A DNA stretch of 31,304 nucleotides from UBA3824 sp017541145. GTDB taxonomy: Bacteria > Bacteroidota > Bacteroidia > Bacteroidales > UBA3824. The translations under genes were made by a program, and so were the position numbers. The stretch spans positions 1-31,304 of the forward strand of contig CAMVLO010000052.1 in NCBI GenBank assembly GCA_947168365.1, read 5' to 3'. Below the pieces are notes generated by a model. The model did no database searches, was not told where the DNA came from, and saw only the letters and a list, made by a program, of their open reading frames with translations. Positions 15,984 to 22,820 of this stretch are shown here, piece after piece (the first letter of the stretch is position 1; the number at the start of each line of letters is the position of its first letter).

Positions 15984-16059
<76 letters not shown>

Positions 16060-16088
16060 ATCAATAAAATTATTAACCTCAAAAAATG

Positions 16089-16161
<73 letters not shown>

Positions 16162-16187
16162 ATCAAAACTTGTTTTTTTTGACGATG

Positions 16188-16219
16188 CAAAATTACAACG
16201 TTTATTTGGATTCTCCAAA
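16188..16219 (-). promoter_or_regulatory. Promoter of the tRNA-Phe pair
   Basis: TTTG (16216-16219), 20 nt, TAATTTTG (16188-16195) on the minus strand, with A-tracts upstream (16220-16250). Those tracts closely resemble the region at 377-410. Confidence 0.82.
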
Positions 16220-16248
16220 TTTTTTTGAAGTTTTTTTTAATGTTTTTT

Positions 16249-16977
16249 TTAGAGCGAGGCTTGTTGCTTTGCTAATTCTTTGGCTCTCAACATCTCTTCG
16301 CGTTCTTTGATACGCTGTTTCTGCTCCAAATAATTATCTTTGTAAAGCAAGTATGCTTCGTATCTGTCGTCGTCACGGTCTTTCCAGAATGTTTTGCCGT
16401 AATGACTGAGCACTGCAATTTTCTCGTAAAGCACTGTGCCGAGATCTCTGCGCTTCTGTGTGTTACGTGTTCTTTCACGTCTTACGGTTTCCAATGTCTT
16501 CAATGTCTTTTTGGTAAGAGTGATTTGCGCACGTATATTACGGATATCGCCTTCGGTAAGATCGTATCTCAACAAACGATCTTTAAATTTTTTGAATACT
16601 ACGATTACTTTTTCAGCAATCTCGATAAGTTCCAATGTCTTGATACCTGTAAGCTTCTGTGAAGGGAAATATTTCTTTGTTTCCTTCTTGGTAGGTACAA
16701 TGATTGAAAACTGGAGGAAAAAATTTCTTATCTGATCAATAAGTACTTGTTCCTGATTGTTCTTTTCCAATGTCTGCGCTTTTACTTTGTCAGCGAAAAA
16801 TTGGTCTTCCGGATACTTTCTGTATTCTTCTAATTTTTTTTCCAAGACGTCAATATCTTTCTGTGTGACGCCATATCTTTGAAATTGTTCCAAGTCTTCT
16901 TTCACGAGTTGAGACACTTTCTCGCCTCGCGCAATTATTTCAGTAGTTGAGTAATTGTAAGTTACAGCTTTTTTCAT
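16249..16977 (-). CDS. Helical hypothetical protein with internal duplication
   Basis: I do not recognise a family for this 242-residue protein. It is charged, almost entirely alpha-helical by composition, and has no signal peptide or membrane segment, so it is probably cytoplasmic. Two halves resemble each other: EKVSQLVKEDLEQFQRYGVTQKDI (about 19-42) and EKVIVVFKKFKDRLLRYDLTEGDI (about 122-145) share an EKV...RYxxTxxDI pattern. The C-terminal 30 residues are a Lys/Glu/Arg/Ala-rich helix. It has its own promoter (17004-17035), an ATG start, and lies between lepA and the tRNA-Phe pair. It resembles the small helical protein at 30017-30721 only in general composition. Function unknown. Confidence 0.75.
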   Translation of the reverse strand: MKKAVTYNYSTTEIIARGEKVSQLVKEDLEQFQRYGVTQKDIDVLEKKLEEYRKYPEDQFFADKVKAQTLEKNNQEQVLIDQIRNFFLQFSIIVPTKKETKKYFPSQKLTGIKTLELIEIAEKVIVVFKKFKDRLLRYDLTEGDIRNIRAQITLTKKTLKTLETVRRERTRNTQKRRDLGTVLYEKIAVLSHYGKTFWKDRDDDRYEAYLLYKDNYLEQKQRIKEREEMLRAKELAKQQASL

Positions 16978-17003
16978 TTTTGATGGTTTGTATTTTCCAA
17001 ATG

Positions 17004-17035
17004 CAAAATTACATAAAAAAATATTTTATGACAAA
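17004..17035 (-). promoter_or_regulatory. Promoter of the helical hypothetical gene
   Basis: TTTG (17032-17035), exactly 20 nt, TAATTTTG (17004-17011) on the minus strand. The ATG follows at 16977, so the leader is about 20 nt. Confidence 0.78.
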
Positions 17036-17077
17036 TTTTTAGGATACAACTTATTTTAAAAAATAATTAATTCAAAA

Positions 17078-18862
17078 TTATATTTTCAACACAGCTAGAA
17101 AAGCTTTTTGCGGAACTTCCACATCTCCAATCTGTTTCATTCTTTTCTTTCCTTTCTTCTGCTTATCCAAAAGTTTACGTTTTCGTGATATATCACCACC
17201 GTAACATTTTGCCGTTACGTCTTTTCTAAACGCTTTTATCGTACTTCTGGAAATAATCTTGGTTCCGATTGCCGCCTGTATTGCTATATCAAACTGATGT
17301 CGGGGGATCAACTCTTTGAGTTTCTCGCAGATGTTTTTACCAAAATCGTATGCATTTGATTCGTGTATCAAACTCGACATCGCATCCACAGGTTCGCCGT
17401 TCAACAATATATCAAGTTTTACCAATCTTGACTCTCTATAATCTATCGGATGGTAATCAAATGATGCATAACCCTTGGATATCGATTTCAACTTATCATA
17501 AAAATCAAAAACAATCTCTGCCAACGGCATCTCAAAATTCAATTCTATTCTATCCGATGTTAAATAATGTTCATTGGTCTTGATACCGCGTTTCTCCATA
17601 CAGAGTTTGGTAATTGGTCCGTAAAACTCCGATTTGGTTATAATATCTGCTTTAATATACGGTTCTTCAATAAGACTGATAGCTTTCTGTTCTGGTAAAC
17701 CCGCCGGATTGTGAACTTCTATTGTTTCGCCTTTTGATGTCAACACCTTATAACTTACGTTTGGTACGGTTGTTATTACATCCATATCAAACTCGCGTGA
17801 CAATCTCTCTTGAACGATATCCATGTGCAACATCCCCAAAAATCCGCATCTGAATCCAAAACCCAATGCGATAGAACTTTCAGGAACAAATGTCAACGAA
17901 GCATCATTCAATTGCAACTTCTCCAAACTTGTTCGCAATTCCTCATACTGATCGGTTTCAATAGGATAAACACCGGCATAAACCATAGGTTTTACCTCGG
18001 CAAAACCCTCAATAGCTTTTTCACACGGATTTTCTACATGTGTAATTGTATCACCTACTTTTACCTCAGTAGCCTGCTTGATACCCGATATAATATAACC
18101 GACATTGCCGGCTGAGATTTTGTTCTTTGGACAAAGATCCATCTCCAACACACCAATCTCATCAGCATTATATTCTTTCTTGGTATTAACAAATTTTACC
18201 AAATCACCTGTTGACAATGTACCGTTATAAACTCTGAAATACGCAATTATACCTCTGAACGGATTGAAAACAGAATCAAAAATCAAAGCCTGAAGCGGTG
18301 CATTAGGATCACCCTTTGGAGCAGGAACTTTTTCAATAATAGCCTTCAGAATTTCTTCCACTCCCTGACCCGTTTTGCCCGAAGCCTCAATAATATCCTC
18401 TCTCCTACCGCCAATCAGTTCTATAATCTGATCCTTTACCTCTTCCGGCTGAGCAGCAGGCATATCCATCTTATTGAGTACAGGTATTATCTCAAGATTA
18501 TTTTCAATAGCCATATAGACATTAGAAATAGTTTGAGCCTGAATACCTTGAGTTGCATCAATCACCAACAAAGCACCCTCGCAAGCAGCAATACTTCTTG
18601 ATACCTCATAACTAAAGTCAACATGACCCGGAGTATCAATAAGGTTAAGTACATATTCTTGACCGTCAAGAGTATGACGCATCTGAATAGCATGAGACTT
18701 TATAGTAATACCGCGTTCACGCTCCAAGTCCATGTCATCAAGAACCTGATTTTCCATGTCTCGGTCAGCAATAGTCTTAGTATACTGCAAAAGTCTGTCT
18801 GCCAAAGTACTCTTGCCATGATCGATATGTGCAATAATGCAAAAATTACGGATATTATTCAT
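17078..18862 (-). CDS. lepA: Elongation factor 4 (LepA), ribosome back-translocase GTPase
   Basis: The start is the ATG at 18860-18862, giving 594 residues beginning MNNIRNFCIIAHIDHGKST, as in the family. The open frame reaches 18931, but the promoter at 18900-18932 lies inside that extension. G-domain motifs are all present: G1 AHIDHGKST, G2 RERGITIKS, G3 DTPGH, G4 NKMDMPAA (NKxD). Elongation-factor domains 2 and 3 follow (GFGFRCGFLGMLHMDIVQERL) and then the LepA C-terminal domain, with ISRKRKLLDKQKKGKKRMK and QKAFLAVLKI. It acts on stalled or mis-translocated ribosomes and in initiation and assembly. It is monocistronic here and the length is typical. Confidence 0.97.
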   Translation of the reverse strand: MNNIRNFCIIAHIDHGKSTLADRLLQYTKTIADRDMENQVLDDMDLERERGITIKSHAIQMRHTLDGQEYVLNLIDTPGHVDFSYEVSRSIAACEGALLVIDATQGIQAQTISNVYMAIENNLEIIPVLNKMDMPAAQPEEVKDQIIELIGGRREDIIEASGKTGQGVEEILKAIIEKVPAPKGDPNAPLQALIFDSVFNPFRGIIAYFRVYNGTLSTGDLVKFVNTKKEYNADEIGVLEMDLCPKNKISAGNVGYIISGIKQATEVKVGDTITHVENPCEKAIEGFAEVKPMVYAGVYPIETDQYEELRTSLEKLQLNDASLTFVPESSIALGFGFRCGFLGMLHMDIVQERLSREFDMDVITTVPNVSYKVLTSKGETIEVHNPAGLPEQKAISLIEEPYIKADIITKSEFYGPITKLCMEKRGIKTNEHYLTSDRIELNFEMPLAEIVFDFYDKLKSISKGYASFDYHPIDYRESRLVKLDILLNGEPVDAMSSLIHESNAYDFGKNICEKLKELIPRHQFDIAIQAAIGTKIISRSTIKAFRKDVTAKCYGGDISRKRKLLDKQKKGKKRMKQIGDVEVPQKAFLAVLKI

Positions 18863-18899
18863 CTGAAAAGCTATTATAGTTCTTTTGAAAAATCGAGCA

Positions 18900-18932
18900 C
18901 AAAGATATAAAATTTTGGATATTACGTACAAA
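18900..18932 (-). promoter_or_regulatory. Promoter of lepA
   Basis: TTTG (18929-18932), 21 nt, TATCTTTG (18900-18907) on the minus strand. It gives a leader of about 30 nt to the ATG at 18862 and excludes the upstream start. Confidence 0.8.
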
Positions 18933-19239
18933 TTTTATAACACTTATATAAAATTAGATTATAGCCCGAAAATCTGCCCCGAAACTTTCTTCTGCCTCAA
19001 CAGACATCTGCCATATACAATCCACAGTCAACAACATAAACCAACAGTTCATATACTACCCGTAATTTATTGAAAATGAGATATATTTATTTTAACATCT
19101 TTTGATATCACAACACCCCCTAACACGGATTAAAAAACAATTTTTACACTAAAAAATATCAAGTATTACAACCTCAAAACCCATAAAATATAAAAAAAAA
19201 TAACACATAATTTTTTTTAAAAAACGCATTTTTCGGGAT

Positions 19240-19768
19240 ATTGTATGCCGTACAATAGAAAAAAAACGTCAAATTTTATGAGATTGTATGGCATACAATC
19301 CTACAAAATATGGATATTTTATGAGATTGTATCATATACAATTAAATCAAAAATCAGAATTACGGTTTATTGTATATAGTAAGATAGATTCAAAAATCAG
19401 AATTACGGTTTATTGTATATAGTAAGATAGATTCAAATAGTGCTATTACGGTTTGCCGACACGATACAATTGTTTCAAAAACTGCTATTAGAAACAATTG
19501 TACTATATACAATGAAATATAATACAAATATTCTTAACATTTGAGGGTATACAACAGAGTATAATTACGACATCCGAAACAATCTACGGGGTACAATAAC
19601 CTCAAAAATGCCATTTTAAAACTTTCTACGGTATACAATAAACCATAATATTAAAATTCCATATCATCCTACCTCATACAATTTTTTCGCAGAACAATTT
19701 TTAATTCAATTGTATGGCATACAATTAAATATAATAACATCATTTAATTCCATTGTATAGCATACAAT
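19240..19768. repeat. Phased array of 17-bp palindromes with 43-bp period (array 1)
   Basis: Intact or degenerate copies of ATTGTATGGCATACAAT start at 19240, 19283, 19326, 19369, 19412, about 19454, 19497, 19540, 19581, 19623, 19666, 19709 and 19752. Most spacings are exactly 43 bp and the rest differ by 1-2 bp. The right half (ATACAAT) is better conserved than the left. Spacers are 24-26 bp and share pieces: CCTACAAAATAT after the 19283 copy, and ATTACGGTTT before the 19369 and 19412 copies. A 43-bp unit is duplicated exactly around 19348-19433. No gene lies in 18933-20432. The same family forms array 2 at 31091-31304. Confidence 0.88.
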
Positions 19769-19795
19769 TAAATATAATAACCACATCTCATCGTA

Positions 19796-19858
19796 GTCCC
19801 GACGGGACGGCATAGAATAGCCGGGCGTGTTGTCGGTTACGACAAAAACCCCCGGACA
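19796..19858. repeat. GC-rich hairpin pair next to array 1
   Basis: GTCCCG-A-CGGGAC (19796-19808) is a short palindrome centred 42 bp after the centre of the last array unit. It is followed by CCGGG ... CCCGG, about 19821-19855, enclosing TTGTCG-GTTA-CGACAA (19830-19845). The region is much richer in GC than its surroundings. REP-like sequences of this kind occur in Bacteroidota; the role here is unknown. Confidence 0.5.
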
Positions 19859-19902
19859 AACACATCAATTATTCCAGGTATTTATACGGTTAATTTTTTT
19901 AT

Positions 19903-20149
19903 TTATCACCGAATTTAACAAATTAAAACAAAGATTTTATTATTTAACTAAGATTTTTATTTTATTTCATAAATAAAAATACGAATAAATACGAATACTA
20001 ATTATATGATGAAAGATTCGTTTTATTCGTAAAAAACAGAATCGTAGATTGTGTTTTTATTCGTTATGATGTTACGATTCGTGTTCATTCGTTTAATTCG
20101 GTGATAAAATTTTTTCAATCAACATCGTTCGTTTTCAATTCGGTGATAA
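19903..20149. repeat. Inverted-repeat intergenic element, copy 3 (longest)
   Basis: It begins TTATCACCGAATTTAACAAA (19903) and has two right ends: TTCGTTTAATTCGGTGATAA near 20088-20107 and a second, TTCGTTTTCAATTCGGTGATAA, at 20128-20149. The centre is AT-rich with repeated ATTCGT/ACGAAT words. It is the same family as 1496-1627 and 3868-3937. Confidence 0.62.
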
Positions 20150-20370
20150 AAAAAATGAAATATTCCGGTTCAGTGTTTTCCATTTTGTTAAAAAATCATC
20201 AAAAATAGCACCTCAAAAAAATTGTGCACCACACATCTAAACAAAAATCAACAATAAAAACTCGTTTTACACTAACAACTATCATGAAACATTTAGTATA
20301 TAACTGACAAAATTTTTATAATGGTTTACATAAAAAATTTATTTCTTCTTGAAACACAAAAATTTTAAAT

Positions 20371-20407
20371 AATTGTTAAAAAATTACTTAAAAAAATTTT
20401 AACAATT
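20371..20407. promoter_or_regulatory. Inverted repeat over the STAND gene promoter (possible operator)
   Basis: AATTGTTAAAA (from 20371) and TTTTAACAATT (ending 20407) form an 11-bp inverted repeat that covers the predicted -33 position. Its placement fits an operator, possibly for autoregulation; the sequence alone does not show what binds. Confidence 0.45.
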
Positions 20408-20428
20408 GCGAATAAATACCTAATTTTG
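20397..20428 (+). promoter_or_regulatory. Promoter of the STAND NTPase gene, start codon at the expected TSS
   Basis: TTTT (20397-20400, imperfect -33), 20 nt, TAATTTTG (20421-20428). The ATG at 20433 begins only 5 nt after the -7 box, so the mRNA is predicted to be leaderless or nearly so. The next in-frame ATG (20523) would remove conserved N-terminal residues. Confidence 0.65.
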
Positions 20429-20432
20429 CTCT

Positions 20433-22796
20433 ATGGAAAATTTAGAAGAAGGGGACATAACTCTACTTAGAGAAAGTGTAGAGAATAAGTTCGGCAGGAA
20501 GATACTTTATGCAAAAGATTGTATGGAGTTGTCGGCATCGGTTTACGATGCTACCGAATGTAAAATTAGCGAAACCACCCTCAAAAGGCTTTGGAACTTG
20601 GTTAATTCTACATTCAACCCGTCGAAATATACACTCAACTCTTTGGCTAAATACCTCAGTTACACTGATTATGATGAATTTGTCTTTCACAAAGACAATT
20701 ACAAGAAGTCAACAGAAAACATGTTGAAATGGAATCAGTTTCAGGAGGAAGCCGCAGAGCTGAGCAAGAGTACATTGTCTTCAGTAAAAAATAACTTGGG
20801 TATCAGTTACGAAAAAACTATTCGCCGCACCGAAATCATAAATACAATTTTTGACTTTATTGATTCGGACAAGACAGCTTTTGCCTTGATTGCTCCAAGC
20901 GGATACGGCAAATCTACTGCTTTAGCGCAGGCTGTTGACAAGATGCTCAACAAAGACAGCAATTATAAAAACATCATTTGGTATTTCAATTGCAACAAAA
21001 ACAATCCGCTAAATTTCCTTTTCAATCAACTGAAAGATATATTCTCCAAACTGCTTGGCGTAAACGGTAACCAAAGTTACAAAGATTATTTTGAAACTCA
21101 CCCCGCTACGCTAAACGGCAAGATAATCCTTGTGTTGGATGATGTTTGCAGCAACGAGATGCTGGATTCTATCAACAACATAATTGCAACGTACAAAACG
21201 GAGAAGTATTTCAAACTTATCATTTCTACCCGTACCGTTATCTGGAACGATATCACAAAAATTGTAAAAGATATCAACAAAGTAAGTTGGTACAATACAG
21301 AATGGGATTGTAAATCAACGGTATACAGCAATATCCCGATACTTGATTACAAAGAGCAAATTCAAGTACTGAAGAATTGCGACAAGTTTACGATAAGAAA
21401 TTTTGAGATACTAAATAAATTCTGCATGAAACATTCTTTCCAAGCTCCGTATTTCTTGGAAAACTTAATATCAATTACAAAAGACAACCTCACCGATATC
21501 GACATATTTACTCAATACTCCAACCAAAAAATCTATACTACAAAAGACGGTTTCAAAAACCAAAAACTCATTGATTTTATTTTATTTAGTACAAATTACG
21601 GTCTTGACACCGATTCTACTGAAAAGAAAAGACTGTCAAGACTTATAGAAGAATACAGCGAACAGTTTTACAACTTATTAAATGTAGGTGTATTGATGGA
21701 ATACATCGTAGAGAACAAACTTGGCGAAAAAGAAATGATGATAAAGTTTTTCGACTACGAGTATTTTCAATATCAACTTGCCAACTATTGGTTGAAAGAA
21801 TTTGGTCTTAATGAGAATCTTTTCATTGAGGTGGCTTCCTATTACTCTGAAAATGAGAAGATGTTCTATAAACTGTTTGAGATTTTCATAAAATACGCAT
21901 TCCATCAGGGCAATATCAAATTATTGAAATCTGCCTTCGATATTATAGATTTGCATATCAGAGAAAAATCGGAAAACGAAAGGATGAAAAAGGTATTTTG
22001 TACTGAATATCAGTTTTATCCCGAACTTCAAGACGAGTTGTTGCAAACCGAAACTGAGAGCGAATTTTATATATACAGATTTTTGGATTTTGATAATCTT
22101 AACGGTTGTTTCTTGAAATTCTTAAATAAGTATTATACCAAGACCACCGACACTAAGCATAAACTCACTGCTATAATGTTGATGTGTTACAATGCTTTCT
22201 TTGAGGGTAATGAAAAAACGGTTGAAACCCTTTACAACGAATCACAACAGTTTGATATCGATGTTGAGGACGAATTCCAATACATGCTTACATTGTGCAT
22301 ACAGCTTATATATTATTATCAGGAAGACAAAAAGATTGAGCACAAGTTCTTATGCGTTGTAGAAGAATTCAGCATGAGATATTATTCCAAAATTACGGAA
22401 AACAGAACTAAATATTTGAGGATTAATCTTTTGCTTACCGACATCTTGGTATTGACTGAATGTTATGAACAGGCAAAAACAATATTTGAAACAATATTCA
22501 AGAGCGAATTGTGTGAAAACGATTCGGCAATATGTTATCTGTTGCACCTTGAATACAGTTTCATTTTGTCAAAATTGGGTTACACAAAGAAAGCCAAGAA
22601 TATTTACAGCGAAACACTCGGCACTTTGGAGGATTTGCCGCTTCGTCATTATATCTATTTGAAAATGCGTGAATGCGAATTGCAATATTATTTCAAGAAA
22701 GATCTCTCTTACAAAGAGATAAGCATAGCAATTGCAAAGCATTTCAATTACAAATACTATTCAAAGCGGTTGGAGAATATCGGAAGTAAAAACTAA
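20433..22796 (+). CDS. HTH-like/STAND NTPase with helical-repeat C-terminus
   Basis: The 787-residue protein has three parts. Residues about 10-85 (LRESVENKFGRKILYAKDC ... ETTLKRLWNL ... TLNSLAKYLSYTDYDEF) match a domain found at the N-terminus of many Bacteroidota proteins, which looks like a helix-turn-helix DNA-binding unit. A P-loop NTPase of STAND type follows, with Walker A APSGYGKST (154-162), Walker B IILVLDDV (231-238) and an Arg-containing sensor KLIISTR near 254-260. From about 480 on it is alpha-helical with TPR-like pairs. This order resembles ligand-sensing regulators such as MalT, but also defence STAND proteins (Avs). It lies directly downstream of the 43-bp palindrome array and converges on the lipoprotein gene (24-bp gap). 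Function, ligand and target unknown. Confidence 0.8.
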   Translation: MENLEEGDITLLRESVENKFGRKILYAKDCMELSASVYDATECKISETTLKRLWNLVNSTFNPSKYTLNSLAKYLSYTDYDEFVFHKDNYKKSTENMLKWNQFQEEAAELSKSTLSSVKNNLGISYEKTIRRTEIINTIFDFIDSDKTAFALIAPSGYGKSTALAQAVDKMLNKDSNYKNIIWYFNCNKNNPLNFLFNQLKDIFSKLLGVNGNQSYKDYFETHPATLNGKIILVLDDVCSNEMLDSINNIIATYKTEKYFKLIISTRTVIWNDITKIVKDINKVSWYNTEWDCKSTVYSNIPILDYKEQIQVLKNCDKFTIRNFEILNKFCMKHSFQAPYFLENLISITKDNLTDIDIFTQYSNQKIYTTKDGFKNQKLIDFILFSTNYGLDTDSTEKKRLSRLIEEYSEQFYNLLNVGVLMEYIVENKLGEKEMMIKFFDYEYFQYQLANYWLKEFGLNENLFIEVASYYSENEKMFYKLFEIFIKYAFHQGNIKLLKSAFDIIDLHIREKSENERMKKVFCTEYQFYPELQDELLQTETESEFYIYRFLDFDNLNGCFLKFLNKYYTKTTDTKHKLTAIMLMCYNAFFEGNEKTVETLYNESQQFDIDVEDEFQYMLTLCIQLIYYYQEDKKIEHKFLCVVEEFSMRYYSKITENRTKYLRINLLLTDILVLTECYEQAKTIFETIFKSELCENDSAICYLLHLEYSFILSKLGYTKKAKNIYSETLGTLEDLPLRHYIYLKMRECELQYYFKKDLSYKEISIAIAKHFNYKYYSKRLENIGSKN

Positions 22797-22820
22797 AAAT
22801 TATTTATTTTACAATTATTT

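Noticed and set aside
17078..18931. LepA start at 18931
   Set aside because: The extension overlaps the -33/-7 promoter boxes and is absent from the family; the ATG at 18862 gives the canonical N-terminus.
19240..19768. CRISPR array reading of the palindrome arrays
   Set aside because: The repeated part is only 17 bp and degenerate, spacers share sequence with each other, the palindrome is centred rather than terminal, and no cas gene is nearby.
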